64,000 nt of DNA from Plantibacter elymi (nom. nud.) (GTDB lineage: Bacteria > Actinomycetota > Actinomycetes > Actinomycetales > Microbacteriaceae), in NCBI RefSeq assembly GCF_900177795.1, contig NZ_FXWJ01000003.1:248001-312000 (forward strand), read 5' to 3'. Numbering within the stretch: position 1 is the stretch's first letter; every line of letters begins with the position of its first letter. The notes under the pieces are model-generated. The model did no database searches and was not told the origin of the DNA. It was given only the letters and a program-made list of their open reading frames with translations. Of this stretch, positions 55,170 through 64,000 are shown one piece after another. The position numbers and the translations under genes were made by a program.

Positions 55170-56165
55170 TCAGCCGGCGACGATCCGCTTCGCGCCGGCC
55201 TCGAACTCAGCCAGGTCGCCGCGCTCGCCCGAGCGGTACGCGCGGCCGCCCCACCAGCACATGTAGGTCAGGAATGCGGCGAGTGCTCCCCCGCCGATGA
55301 TCATCTTGACCGCCCACGGCCACGGAGCCGGCGTCACGAAGCCCTCGACGAGCCCTGAGACGAAGAGCACGATCACCAGCCCGATGGCGATCGTGAACAG
55401 TGCTCGGCCCTTCTCCGCGAGCGCCTGGCCCCTCGTCCGTGGCCCCGGTGCCACCCAGGCCCAGAAGATGCGCAGACCTGCCGCGGCCGCGACGAACACC
55501 GCCGTGAGCTCGAGCATGCCGTGCGGGAGGATGTACTCGAAGAACACGTCTCCCTTGCCGTAGGCGAACATGACACCCGCGGCCTGCCCGACCCCCTGGG
55601 CGTTGGTGACGATGATGTACGGGACCCAGACGCCGCTGATGCCGAACGCCACGCATTGCGCTGCGATCCACGCGTTGTTCGTCCACACCTGACCGGCGAA
55701 GCTCGCGGCCGGGTTGTTGGAGTAGTAGGCGACGAAGTCGTCCTCGACGTACTGCTTGAGCTGGGCGTCGGTACCGAGGTTCGCGAGGACCTGCGGGTTG
55801 CCGGCGATCCACACGGCGTACAGGGTCGCGATGACGACGGTCGCGACCGCGACGGCGAGGGTCACCCACCGGACGCGGTAGAGCGCGGCCGGCAGCGCCA
55901 GGACGAAGAACCGCGGGACACTCGACAACACGTTCGCACTGGCCCCGGTGAACCGGAGGCGCGCCCGCGACAGCGACACCGAGAGGCGGTCGCCGACGAG
56001 GGTCGATCCGGCCGTCGTCTTGATCGCGGAGAGCTGCGTCGCTCCGGCCTGGTAGCGGTCGATCAGCTCATCGGCCTCCGGCCCGCTGAAGAACCGCTGC
56101 TTGCCGAGCGCGTCGAGGCGATCCCATTCCTGGCGGTGGGCTGCGGAGTAGGCGTCGAGGTCCAT
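55170..56165 (-). CDS. Stage II sporulation protein M-like membrane protein (DUF95)
   Basis: Membrane protein of 331 residues. A soluble helical N-terminus (MDLDAYSAAHRQEWDRLDAL onward) precedes about six hydrophobic segments (about 85-320). The family core is around ASFAGQVWTNNAWIAAQCVA, FGISGVWVPYIIVTNAQGVG and ILPHGMLELTAVFVAAAAG. SpoIIM-like proteins in non-sporulating actinobacteria usually flank RDD, DUF58 and MoxR genes, as here. The ATG at 56165 is seven bases after TAGCAT (56173-56178): leaderless. It is divergent from the RDD gene. Confidence 0.88.
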   Translation of the reverse strand: MDLDAYSAAHRQEWDRLDALGKQRFFSGPEADELIDRYQAGATQLSAIKTTAGSTLVGDRLSVSLSRARLRFTGASANVLSSVPRFFVLALPAALYRVRWVTLAVAVATVVIATLYAVWIAGNPQVLANLGTDAQLKQYVEDDFVAYYSNNPAASFAGQVWTNNAWIAAQCVAFGISGVWVPYIIVTNAQGVGQAAGVMFAYGKGDVFFEYILPHGMLELTAVFVAAAAGLRIFWAWVAPGPRTRGQALAEKGRALFTIAIGLVIVLFVSGLVEGFVTPAPWPWAVKMIIGGGALAAFLTYMCWWGGRAYRSGERGDLAEFEAGAKRIVAG

Positions 56166-56223
56166 CGCAGCCATGCTACGCGGTGGTGGTGCTCCATGGC
56201 CGGTCCCCCGCGCATCTGCTTGA

Positions 56224-57093
56224 ATGGAGCACATGTCCGAACCGGCCCGGGTCCCGCTGCACGAGACGACGCTGGACGACGGCACCGAGCTGATCACCGG
56301 CGAGGCGGTCGCCCTCGACGTGCGTCCCACCGGATTCATCCTGCGCGCTGCGGGCGCCATCATCGACTACGTGGTGTCGATCCTCGTGTTCGTCGGCCTC
56401 ATGCTCGCGATGTTCTCGTGGATCCTGTCCGGGGTCGCCATGGACACCGCGATGTTCACCGCCATCGTGCTCGGCCTGACGGTGCTCTGCCTCGTCGTCC
56501 TGCCGGCAGCGGTCGAGATCGCCACCCGCGGGCGGTCGCTCGGCAGACTCGTCGTCGGTGCCCGCATCGTCCGAGACGACGGAGGTGCGCCCGGCTTCCG
56601 GCACGCGTTCATCCGTGCCCTCACCGGGTACTTCGAGATCTACGCCACAGCTGGCGGCATCGCCGCGCTCACCGGCCTGCTGAGCGCCCGGTCGAAGCGT
56701 CTCGGCGACGTGCTCGCCGGGACCTACAGCCAACGCGAGCGTCTACCGCGGATGGTGGAGCCCGTCGCGATGATCCCACCGCAGCTCGCCGCCTGGGCCG
56801 GCGGCGCGGACGTGGCACGACTGCCCGACCCGCTGGCGCGGCGAGTCACCCAATTCCTCAAGCAGGCCGGTTCGCTCACCCCTGCGACGAGGACCCGACT
56901 GGCGGCGGAACTCGCGGCAGAGGTGTCCCGATTCGTGTCGCCGCTGCCGATCGCTCCCCCGGAGGCGTTCCTCGTCGGCGTCTCCGTCATCCGCCGGGAG
57001 CGCGAGTACCAGGCCCAGCTCGCGGCCCGTCAGCGCCTGTCGCTCCTCCAGCCGGTGCTGAGCGGCCAGCCGCACCGGTTCCCCGACCGCTGA
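56224..57093 (+). CDS. RDD family membrane protein
   Basis: Protein of 289 residues. The RDD domain (about 32-165) has RPTGFILRAAGAIIDYVVSI, three to four membrane segments, the RGRSLGRLVVGARIV loop and RSKRLGDVLAGTYSQRE. The C-terminal 120 residues are soluble and helical. RDD proteins are a mixed group; some are Na+(Li+)/H+ antiporters. It lies beside SpoIIM-like, DUF58 and MoxR genes. The start may be the ATG at 56224 or at 56233 (MSEPAR). A hairpin overlaps its 3' end. Confidence 0.88.
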   Translation: MEHMSEPARVPLHETTLDDGTELITGEAVALDVRPTGFILRAAGAIIDYVVSILVFVGLMLAMFSWILSGVAMDTAMFTAIVLGLTVLCLVVLPAAVEIATRGRSLGRLVVGARIVRDDGGAPGFRHAFIRALTGYFEIYATAGGIAALTGLLSARSKRLGDVLAGTYSQRERLPRMVEPVAMIPPQLAAWAGGADVARLPDPLARRVTQFLKQAGSLTPATRTRLAAELAAEVSRFVSPLPIAPPEAFLVGVSVIRREREYQAQLAARQRLSLLQPVLSGQPHRFPDR

Positions 57094-57106
57094 GGCGGGG
57101 AACCGG
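57075..57106. terminator. Hairpin overlapping the RDD stop, facing ahcY
   Basis: CCGGTTCCCC / GGGGAACCGG (57075-57084, 57097-57106) with a 12-base loop lies between convergent stops. Confidence 0.65.
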
Positions 57107-57115
57107 CGGCACCGT

Positions 57116-58606
57116 CTAGTAGCGGTAGTGGTCGACCTTGTACGGGCCTTCGACGGGCACACCGATGTAGTCGGCCTGCTCGCCCGTGAGCGTCGTCAGT
57201 TGCACGCCGAGCGCGTCGAGGTGCAGGCGCGCGACCTTCTCGTCGAGGTGCTTCGGCAGCACGTACACGCCGATCGGGTACTCCTCGATCCGCGTCCAGA
57301 GCTCGAGCTGTGCGAGCACCTGGTTCGTGAACGAGTTGCTCATCACGAACGAGGGGTGCCCCGTCGCGTTCCCGAGGTTCATGAGTCGCCCCTCGCTGAG
57401 CACGAGGACGCTCCGCCCGTTGGGGAGGCGCCACTCGTGGACCTGGGGCTTGATCTCGATCTTCTCGGCGCCCTCGAGCGCCTCGAGCGAGGCCATGTCG
57501 ATCTCGTTGTCGAAGTGCCCGACGTTCGAGACGATCGCGAGGTGCTTGAGCGCGAGGATGTGGTCGAGGGTGACGACGTTGAAGTTGCCGGTGCACGTGA
57601 CGATGATGTCGACCTGGTCGGCGACGCTCTCGAGGGTCGCGACCTGGAAGCCGTCCATCGACGCCTGGAGGGCGCAGATCGGGTCGACCTCGGAGACGAT
57701 GACCCGGGCGCCCTGGCCGCGGAGGGCCTCGGCCGCGCCCTTGCCGACGTCGCCGTAGCCCGCGACGAAGACGACCTTGCCACCGATGAGCACGTCGGTC
57801 GCGCGGTTGAGGCCGTCCGGAAGGGAGTGGCGGATGCCGTACTTGTTGTCGAACTTGCTCTTCGTGACCGAGTCGTTCACGTTGATCGCGGGGAACAGCA
57901 GCTCACCCTGCTTCGCCAGCTCGTAGAGGCGGTGGACTCCGGTGGTGGTCTCCTCGGTCACACCGAGGATGTCCGCGGCGACCTTCGTCCAGCGGTCGCT
58001 GCTACCGGCGAGCGAACGACGGAGCACGTCGAGGACGATGCTGTACTCGTGGCTGTCGGCGTCAGTCGTCTCGGGGACCGCTCCGGCCAGTTCGAACCGA
58101 CGGCCCTGGTGGACGAGCATGCTCGCGTCGCCGCCGTCGTCGAGGATGAGGTTGGGGCCGGTCCATTCGGCTCCGGCCGTGTCCGCTTCGGTCGACCAGT
58201 CGAAGATCTGCTCGGTGCACCACCAGTACTCTTCGAGCGTCTCGCCCTTCCAGGCGAAGACCGGCACACCGGCCGGTGCCTCGGCGGTCCCGTGCGGACC
58301 GACGGCGACGGCGGCCGCCGCCTCGTCCTGGGTCGAGAAGATGTTGCAGCTCGCCCAGCGCACCTGGGCACCGAGCGCGACGAGCGTCTCGATGAGCACC
58401 GCGGTCTGCACCGTCATGTGCAGCGAACCGGCGATACGGGCGCCGGCGAGGGGCTGGCTCGCGCCGAACTCCTCGCGGAGGGCCATCAGGCCGGGCATCT
58501 CGTTCTCGGCGAGGCGGAGCTGGTGTCGGCCGGCCTCGGCGAGCGACAGGTCGGCCACCTTGAAGGGCAGGGTGGTCGTGGGGGCAGACGGTGCGGAAGA
58601 ACTCAT
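57116..58606 (-). CDS. ahcY: Adenosylhomocysteinase
   Basis: S-adenosylhomocysteine hydrolase of 496 residues with bound NAD+. It splits SAH to adenosine and homocysteine, closing the methyl cycle and connecting to the methionine genes at the other end of the window. Visible motifs are [39 protein letters not shown] with the catalytic Lys/Asp, [20 protein letters not shown] (Rossmann) and the C-terminal [12 protein letters not shown] with the conserved Lys and Tyr. The length fits actinobacterial forms. GAGAAT (58613-58618) lies six bases before the ATG, a weak leaderless candidate. Confidence 0.97.
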   Translation of the reverse strand: MSSSAPSAPTTTLPFKVADLSLAEAGRHQLRLAENEMPGLMALREEFGASQPLAGARIAGSLHMTVQTAVLIETLVALGAQVRWASCNIFSTQDEAAAAVAVGPHGTAEAPAGVPVFAWKGETLEEYWWCTEQIFDWSTEADTAGAEWTGPNLILDDGGDASMLVHQGRRFELAGAVPETTDADSHEYSIVLDVLRRSLAGSSDRWTKVAADILGVTEETTTGVHRLYELAKQGELLFPAINVNDSVTKSKFDNKYGIRHSLPDGLNRATDVLIGGKVVFVAGYGDVGKGAAEALRGQGARVIVSEVDPICALQASMDGFQVATLESVADQVDIIVTCTGNFNVVTLDHILALKHLAIVSNVGHFDNEIDMASLEALEGAEKIEIKPQVHEWRLPNGRSVLVLSEGRLMNLGNATGHPSFVMSNSFTNQVLAQLELWTRIEEYPIGVYVLPKHLDEKVARLHLDALGVQLTTLTGEQADYIGVPVEGPYKVDHYRY

Positions 58607-58689
58607 GACGCCATTCTCGCAGACCGTCAGGCGTCGTGGACCTTCATGTCAGCGCCGGGATCGGGCACGGCGCGGTGGGCTGCCGACGG

Positions 58690-58911
58690 TCAGGAACCGT
58701 AGCCGACGTCGCCGAGGACGCTGTGCTTCACGACGCTCCAGCCTTGCGGCACGCTCAGCCGTACGGCGTGGATGGAGCAGAGGTCGTAGCTGTGCGGGCT
58801 CTTCTCGATGCTCAGCGGACCGAGGACGGCCATCGAGTCACGATAGTCGTAGGTCAGCGTCGCCACGGGCTCGCGCGAGCAGCCGACCTTCGAACACATC
58901 CTGTCCACCAT
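58690..58911 (-). CDS. DUF3499 family protein
   Basis: Small protein of 73 residues. Conserved Cys pairs (MCSKVGCSREP and YDLCSIHAVRL) give a Cys-x4-Cys...Cys-x2-His zinc-ribbon pattern. It is found next to the metallopeptidase-family gene across Actinobacteria (Rv3258c/Rv3259). Function unknown; zinc binding is inferred. The ATG at 58911 is seven bases after TACGCT (58919-58924), so leaderless initiation is likely. An alternative ATG is four codons in. Confidence 0.87.
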   Translation of the reverse strand: MVDRMCSKVGCSREPVATLTYDYRDSMAVLGPLSIEKSPHSYDLCSIHAVRLSVPQGWSVVKHSVLGDVGYGS

Positions 58912-59006
58912 TTGCCCCAGCGTAGCCCGCGGGCGGCGACGGCACCGTCCGGCTCGCCGGTCGAGCGGGTCTGAACCGGGCCGCCGACGACACCTAGACT
59001 GGACGC

Positions 59007-59444
59007 ATGGCGCAGGCGGACGAGGAGACGCGAGGCACCCTCTCGCGCCGCCGATCACGGCATGGTCGCAACGGTCGTTCGAGCGTCGTCGGACCGGACG
59101 TGCCACCGATCGACACCCGGATCGACCAGTTCGACCTGACGGTCGCGACCACTGCCGACTATCTCCGCGGGGCCTGGCCCGCCGAACTCGCCGACGTCCG
59201 GTTCGAGGTCGGCGCCATGCCGGCGCAGAACTCCGGGACCGACGGCGTCGACCGCTGGTTCGTCGACCGAGCTCGCCGACGGATCATCCTGTACCGGCTG
59301 CCCATCCAGCGGATGAGCAAGCTCCACAGGAACGACGAGTTGCATCAGCGCATGATGGTGGAGAGCTGCGTGTTCCGCGCCGTCGCCGAACTCCTCGGCA
59401 AGGACCCCTGGGACCTCGGGCCGGAACGCTACCGGTTCCTCTGA
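59007..59444 (+). CDS. Metallopeptidase-family protein lacking the HExxH motif
   Basis: Protein of 145 residues of the zincin-like metallopeptidase family (Rv3259-like). The basic N-terminus (SRRRSRHGRNGRSS) is followed by the family core: DQFDLTVATTADYLRGAWPA, then RRIILYRLPIQRM. Where the family has HExxH the sequence reads MVESCVFRAVAELLG, with no His pair, so zinc peptidase activity is unlikely. TAGACT (58995-59000) lies six bases before the ATG: leaderless. It is divergent from DUF3499 and convergent with DUF5719. Confidence 0.85.
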   Translation: MAQADEETRGTLSRRRSRHGRNGRSSVVGPDVPPIDTRIDQFDLTVATTADYLRGAWPAELADVRFEVGAMPAQNSGTDGVDRWFVDRARRRIILYRLPIQRMSKLHRNDELHQRMMVESCVFRAVAELLGKDPWDLGPERYRFL

Positions 59445-59460
59445 CCCGAGGCCGCTGCGG

Positions 59461-60894
59461 TCAGCGCGGGTAGACGCTGATCGGCGCCGCCAGCGGGTTC
59501 GGCGGTGTGACCGGCAGCGACGTGAGCCGCCCCGGCGCAGCGAGACTGATGGAGGCGTGGAGGCCGTCGGCCCCGGCGACGACGTAACTCTGACCCGAGC
59601 CGACGCCGATCGTGACCGCCGCACCGGCTCCGACCTTCGCCGTGGTCTCCTTGCCGTCGTCCCCCGTCAACGTGAGTTCGGCGTCGGTTCCGGACGGGTT
59701 GAAGACGTGGAGCTTCTGCCCCGGCCCGGTGGGGACCGTGAAGGCGGCGGTGTCGTCGAGTGCGGGCGTCGCTCCGAACCAGGCGAAGTCCTCGAGCGTT
59801 CCGCCGCGCGAGTTCGTCCTGGCCGCCGCGACCACCGGTCGGGTCGAGGTGACCTCCAGCGAGAACTCACCGGCCGGGAGGTCGGCCAGGGCGATCTCAC
59901 CGGGAACGCCCGGCTGGATGGTCGCGTCGATGACGATCGGCTCATCCTTCGCGTTCTCTCGGGTGGCGGTGATGACGACGTCGGCGGGCTCGGAGCCCGG
60001 CGCGAACAGTCTGAGGGCCGTGGCCCGGTCGTCGACGGACGCGGTGTCGGAGCTCGCCCCTGCGGCCGCGGGGGCCGTGACGACGACGCCAGGGATCACG
60101 AGGTCGGTCGAGGGCGACGCGGTCGGCCCCTGGACCTCGACGCCACCGGGGGTCAGGACACGGACCGTGCTCTGCTGGAGCGCGGCCACCACCTGGCCGC
60201 CCTCGCTCGTCACGTGCACGACCGGGGTCGGCTCGTTGGGTGCGAGGCCGGTGAGGGCGATCACCCGCTGCGTGCCGGTGGCGACGACGATCCCGGCGGC
60301 ACCGGGAGCGTCGATCCGCCCGGCAGCGCCGAAGACCTCGAGGGTGACGTTCGCATCGACGGCCGACGGATTGCTCACGAGGACCAGCGTGGTGCGACCG
60401 ATGTCACTCGACCCGCCGACGAGCCAGCTCTCGGCCGATGCCGGCGTGCAGGCGGCGGCCGCCAGACCGGCGACCTCGGCTTCGGCGGCGATCTGCGACT
60501 GCGCGCCACTCAGGGGCGTCACCGTACCGTCGGTCGCGCCGGGGACGGTGATCACCGTCGGTCCGCCGTCCGCCGCACCGCTCGTGTTGTCGGGTGCGGC
60601 CAGCTCGCTGGTCGTGGGCGTCACCCCGTTCGCCCCGAAGTCCACGGTCGCCGGGCCGAAGGAGCCGGCTGCGGTGGCGGCCGTCGCGTCCTGGGCCAGG
60701 GCGAGCAGTGGCCCCGGGCACACGACCGACTGGTCGCCGGCCACCGGGGTGACTCGGATGTCCTGAGGGGCGATCTCGACCGTCGGGAGGGGCAGCTGCC
60801 CGGCCGCTGCGATCGTGACCGCGGCGATCCCGATCCCGACGAGGCCGGTGACGATCCGACCGGAGGTGATGGCGACTCCGCGCTTACTGGGCAT
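59461..60894 (-). CDS. DUF5719 family exported protein
   Basis: Protein of 477 residues. An N-terminal membrane anchor or uncleaved signal (ITSGRIVTGLVGIGIAAVTI, about 9-30) precedes a large Ala/Thr/Val-rich extracytoplasmic beta domain. No catalytic motif is visible. DUF5719 proteins are encoded beside the large GT2 membrane glycosyltransferase in Actinobacteria and probably work with it at the envelope. Its start overlaps the glycosyltransferase stop by 11 bases; GGAGC lies upstream of the ATG. Confidence 0.87.
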   Translation of the reverse strand: MPSKRGVAITSGRIVTGLVGIGIAAVTIAAAGQLPLPTVEIAPQDIRVTPVAGDQSVVCPGPLLALAQDATAATAAGSFGPATVDFGANGVTPTTSELAAPDNTSGAADGGPTVITVPGATDGTVTPLSGAQSQIAAEAEVAGLAAAACTPASAESWLVGGSSDIGRTTLVLVSNPSAVDANVTLEVFGAAGRIDAPGAAGIVVATGTQRVIALTGLAPNEPTPVVHVTSEGGQVVAALQQSTVRVLTPGGVEVQGPTASPSTDLVIPGVVVTAPAAAGASSDTASVDDRATALRLFAPGSEPADVVITATRENAKDEPIVIDATIQPGVPGEIALADLPAGEFSLEVTSTRPVVAAARTNSRGGTLEDFAWFGATPALDDTAAFTVPTGPGQKLHVFNPSGTDAELTLTGDDGKETTAKVGAGAAVTIGVGSGQSYVVAGADGLHASISLAAPGRLTSLPVTPPNPLAAPISVYPR

Positions 60895-63800
60895 GCGGCT
60901 GCTCCGTTCCCGGGGTGTCCCGGCGGCTGGTGTCGGGATCCGACGTCGTCTCGGTCGAGTCGCTCGGATCCGGATCGGGCACGACGGCATCGCCCGTGGC
61001 GACCGCCGGTTCGTCGGGGACCCGGTCGGCTGTGGTGTTCGTGTCCGCGTCGACAGCTGGAGTCGACCCGGTCACGTCGCGGTCCGCGTCGACGGCGTCG
61101 TCCGCGACCGGCCCGGTTTCATCGCGAGCGACGGTGTCGTCGGCCGACGCGGCGTCGGGGTTCGGCGCATGTTCATCGTCCGACACGGCGTCATCGGCTG
61201 CTTCGGCCTGCACCGCCACGGGAGCGGGCTCCCCGGCGGAGGACCGCGCCCGACGCCACCAGCGAGGCTTGGACGGGCGGCTCGACGCGTCGGCGGTGGT
61301 GGCCGACTCGGATTCCTCCGCCTCGTCCTCGAGATCGGCGGTCGCTTCCTCGTCGTCGTAGGTGCCGGTCGCTTCGTCGTCGATCACCGCGACCGTCGAC
61401 CCGGACGCGGCCGCCTTGCGAGCGGCCCGGCCCTTCAGCTTCGCCGGCTTCCGGGACCCGGCGCGGTACCCGTCGCGGGATGCGCCGTTCGGGATGCTCA
61501 GGAGCAGGGTGATGAGGAACACGACACCCAGTCCGACACCGATGAGCGTACCCAGCACGTTGGACGTCGGGAGCTCGGGACCGGTGCCGACATCCGCCAC
61601 GGTCCGCCAGAGCGTCCCGCTGGTCGTGTCGCCGACGGCGACCAGCGCGGCGTTGGCGTCGAGTGCACTCGCCGCGCGGCCGGCGGTCTGACCCGCCACC
61701 GTCTGCTCCTCGCCGTCGGCGACCGGCGACAGCAGCACGAAGGCGATGCCGTGCTCGACGAGGGTCTCCGTCGGGTCGAGTCCGCTCTGCGACGCGAGGT
61801 TGCCGGCGAGCTCGGCGACGACGCGGTCGTCCGAGGACACGCCGGGGGCCGTCTGGGCGATGGTGGACTGGCCGTCGAGCGTCTGACCCTGGCCACGGAT
61901 GACGACCGCGGTGATGGTCCCGTCGTCACCGGGCGTGATGACGAGGGTGCCGAGCCGAGGATCGGTCTGCGTCGCGGCCGTCACGTAGGCGGGCAGCTGG
62001 CGACCGGAGCTCTCACGGACCACCGAGGTGCCGAGGGGCTGGGCGAGGGCGAGCGGGAGGGCGATCACCGCGGCGGCGAGGACCATGACGAGCGCCGGAA
62101 CGGCCCGGAACCGCGGGATGCGGTCGAGGCCGAGGGTCGCAGCACCCACGATCCCGAGCCAGTACAGGCTGATCGCCGCGCCGGCCCAGACGGGGACGGC
62201 CGTTCCGGCGGCGGAGGCGAGGAGGAGATGCGTGGCGAACACCGCCGACACGAGTCCGAGGAACGCCGCGATGAGCAACGGGACGGCCCGTCGGGACCCC
62301 GGGAGGAACAGGGCCAGCAGAGCGACGATCGCGAGTGGCGCGAGCAGCGCGGGCACCACGATGGCGGGGGCCGCACCCGGCAGCCCGAGCGCTGCACCGA
62401 GCTGGCTCCATCCGCCCAGGCTGCCGCTGGGGAAGCCGAGGGACAGTTGCCAGCCGGACGCCGCGGTCCCGGGCGTCGCGACGCCCGGGTCGGCGAGGAG
62501 TCCGAGCCAATTGTTGCGATGGATGCCCTGCTGCCAGATGAGCGGGGCGAACAGCGCGATGGCGGGGATCGGGACGAGTCCGACCCTGGCGACACCCCGA
62601 CCGGCGAAGATCATCGCGACGACCCAGATGACGAGCAACGCCGGGGCGAGGGAGGGTGAGCTCGCGACGATCGCGGCGAACAGGAAGGCGCTCGTGCCGG
62701 CTGCAGCCCACGACCGGGACGCGACCGCACCCGCGTAGAAGAGCCAGGGCAGCAGGACGTGCACGATGACCGCCGCGGGACGGCCTTCGGCGAGCGCGGT
62801 CAGGAGCGTCGGGGCGAGCGCCCAGAGCAGCGCCGCCACCGCACGAGCACCGCTGCGCTCCGTGAGCCGGGTGGCGGCGAACCAGGCGCCGAGCGCAGAG
62901 AGCGGCAGCGCGAGCAGGAAGAGGAGGACCAGGGAGAACGAGGGCTGCCAGAAGGTGATGCTCCCGAGCACCGCGAGGACCGCGCTGAACGGGTCGGCGG
63001 CACCGACGAAGCCGAGACCGACGTCGCGCCACCCGAAGCCGATGTGCTGCCAGAGGTCGCCGACCGTCGCCGAGAGCGGAAGGAGCCCCCCGCCGGTGAG
63101 GTACGTGGCCCCGAGGAGCGGAGCGAGGATCGCGGCGCCGACGACTGCCGTCGCGAGGACGACCCAGGCACCTCCGCCGGAGAAGAAGCGGAGGTCGCGT
63201 TCCTCGCCGATGAAGCCGATCTGCGTCGCCTCCCGCGCGAGCGCGCGTTTGCGTCTGACCTCGTCGAGCCTCATCCGCAAGCCGGCGATGCTCGACCAGC
63301 CCAGGGTCCGGTTCTTCGCGAGCTGGCGCCGGGCACTGCCGACCTTCGTCCCGGAGAACGCGACGGCGAACGCCGCCGAGAGCTCGCCGAGCACGAGTTC
63401 GGGTTGCTTCTTCACGAAGTGGCCGATGACTCGCAGGATGGCGAGGGGCACCAAGCTGAGCCAGTGCACCGGCACCATGATCCCGGGGGCATAGACGAGA
63501 CGGCGGTGGAGCTGTGCGGCGCGGGCCTGGCGGTGGCGGCGGCGACGCGCACCGAGCCGGTTCGACCAGGAGGGCCCGGCGATGCCTTCACCTGCGGAGG
63601 CGACCCGCGCCGTCGGCACGACCGCGACCAGGTAGCCCGCGAGGCGGGTCCTGATGCAGAAGTCGAGGGCGTCGTCCGCCACGAGGGCCTGGTCGAAGCC
63701 GCCCAACTGGTCCCACAGCTGATGACGGACGAGCATACCGGCCGGACCGACCGCCATCACGTCGTTCATCGTGTCGTGCTGGGCCTGGTCGAGCTCGTCC

Positions 63801-64000
63801 TCGACCACCGGGACGGCCGCCCCGAGAGAGGTGATCGTCTCGCCGTAGCGGCGGAGGAAGGACGCATCGTCCCAGTCGAGGATCTTCGGGCCGGCCACAC
63901 CGACGGACGGCGAGACCTCCAGGGCGCCCAACAGGGCGGCGAGCGCCGTCGGTTCTGGAGCCGTGTCCTCGGAGAGCAACCAGAGCATCTGCTCGGCGTC
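60884..64000 (-). CDS. Large membrane glycosyltransferase, GT2 type (5' end outside window)
   Basis: At least 1038 residues; the N-terminus lies beyond base 64000. The first 170 visible residues are the C-terminal part of a GT2 catalytic domain (MLWLLSEDTAPEP, GVAGPKILDWDD, LWDQLGGFDQALVADDALDF). About a dozen hydrophobic segments follow (to about residue 860), then a cytoplasmic Asp/Ala/Thr-rich tail of about 160 residues, probably disordered. Similar proteins in actinobacteria lie near whiB2 and are thought to build envelope polysaccharide. It is followed by and coupled to DUF5719. Confidence 0.88.
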   Translation of the reverse strand, partial: DAEQMLWLLSEDTAPEPTALAALLGALEVSPSVGVAGPKILDWDDASFLRRYGETITSLGAAVPVVEDELDQAQHDTMNDVMAVGPAGMLVRHQLWDQLGGFDQALVADDALDFCIRTRLAGYLVAVVPTARVASAGEGIAGPSWSNRLGARRRRHRQARAAQLHRRLVYAPGIMVPVHWLSLVPLAILRVIGHFVKKQPELVLGELSAAFAVAFSGTKVGSARRQLAKNRTLGWSSIAGLRMRLDEVRRKRALAREATQIGFIGEERDLRFFSGGGAWVVLATAVVGAAILAPLLGATYLTGGGLLPLSATVGDLWQHIGFGWRDVGLGFVGAADPFSAVLAVLGSITFWQPSFSLVLLFLLALPLSALGAWFAATRLTERSGARAVAALLWALAPTLLTALAEGRPAAVIVHVLLPWLFYAGAVASRSWAAAGTSAFLFAAIVASSPSLAPALLVIWVVAMIFAGRGVARVGLVPIPAIALFAPLIWQQGIHRNNWLGLLADPGVATPGTAASGWQLSLGFPSGSLGGWSQLGAALGLPGAAPAIVVPALLAPLAIVALLALFLPGSRRAVPLLIAAFLGLVSAVFATHLLLASAAGTAVPVWAGAAISLYWLGIVGAATLGLDRIPRFRAVPALVMVLAAAVIALPLALAQPLGTSVVRESSGRQLPAYVTAATQTDPRLGTLVITPGDDGTITAVVIRGQGQTLDGQSTIAQTAPGVSSDDRVVAELAGNLASQSGLDPTETLVEHGIAFVLLSPVADGEEQTVAGQTAGRAASALDANAALVAVGDTTSGTLWRTVADVGTGPELPTSNVLGTLIGVGLGVVFLITLLLSIPNGASRDGYRAGSRKPAKLKGRAARKAAASGSTVAVIDDEATGTYDDEEATADLEDEAEESESATTADASSRPSKPRWWRRARSSAGEPAPVAVQAEAADDAVSDDEHAPNPDAASADDTVARDETGPVADDAVDADRDVTGSTPAVDADTNTTADRVPDEPAVATGDAVVPDPDPSDSTETTSDPDTSRRDTPGTEQPHAQ

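Noticed and set aside
60815-62659. A 614-codon plus-strand frame opposite the large glycosyltransferase
   Set aside because: Arg/Gly/Asp low-complexity translation typical of antisense frames; it has no domain and covers two real genes on the other strand.

Overview
The window is a continuous stretch of a high-GC actinobacterial chromosome. Gene content (MtrAB-LpqB, WhiB1, PdtaS, Lsr2, SigR/RsrA, Kgd, GuaB1, many GTG starts) and the gene order point to Actinomycetes, most likely Microbacteriaceae. That family assignment is inference from protein character, not a database match. Coding density is very high: no gap between genes exceeds 300 bases. I see no rRNA, tRNA, CRISPR array, insertion sequence or prophage.

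Layout. 1-6738: a truncated SDR, the methionine genes metY and metX, and a membrane histidine kinase / membrane protein / LuxR-type regulator operon. 6739-15216: a nested palindromic repeat, an MFS pump, a GT87-like glycosyltransferase with a thiamine-binding-family protein, a three-gene flavin electron-transfer operon (FMN-binding lipoprotein, ApbE, RnfD/FNR fusion), nnrD, and an Old Yellow Enzyme. 15292-21972: two tandem CNNM/CorC membrane proteins, an MFS/LysR divergent pair, and guaB1. 22107-27717: the giant kgd and a Na+/H+ antiporter. 27734-31623: rsrA-sigR, aroA, rsgA and bcp. 32281-34582: whiB1, pdtaS and lsr2. 34792-38471: CpaE-like and CpaB-like proteins, an excisionase-like HTH protein and an Rv3235-like protein. 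38566-47906: secA, a PadR regulator, hpf, comF and the mtrA-mtrB-lpqB operon. 48070-57093: an overlapping envelope operon (membrane protein, DUF4129, DUF4350, MoxR, DUF58), an HTH-less LysR effector domain facing DUF5997, a SpoIIM-like protein and an RDD protein. 57116-64000: ahcY, DUF3499, a degenerate metallopeptidase-family protein, DUF5719 and a large membrane glycosyltransferase cut by the window edge. From about 27.7 kb onward the order parallels the Mycobacterium tuberculosis Rv3219-Rv3260c neighbourhood as I remember it.

How the genes work together. sigR-rsrA form a thiol-stress switch. A textbook sigma-R promoter (GGAAT-N18-GTT) lies upstream of sigR, inside the start of aroA, and a second lies upstream of the Old Yellow Enzyme, making that gene a likely regulon member. 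bcp and the flavin operon add further redox functions. MtrAB-LpqB, the MoxR/DUF58 operon, SecA and the terminal glycosyltransferase cluster look like an envelope-growth region.

Most noteworthy signals: (1) at least fourteen genes start 6-7 bases after a -10-like hexamer, which suggests widespread leaderless transcription; (2) a proline- and aspartate-rich 47-codon leader frame overlaps the start of the CNNM operon and could be a Mg2+-sensing leader; (3) a palindromic intergenic repeat occurs at two loci with a compensatory base-pair change; (4) the flavinylation operon has an unusual acceptor motif; (5) an orphan LysR effector domain faces DUF5997.
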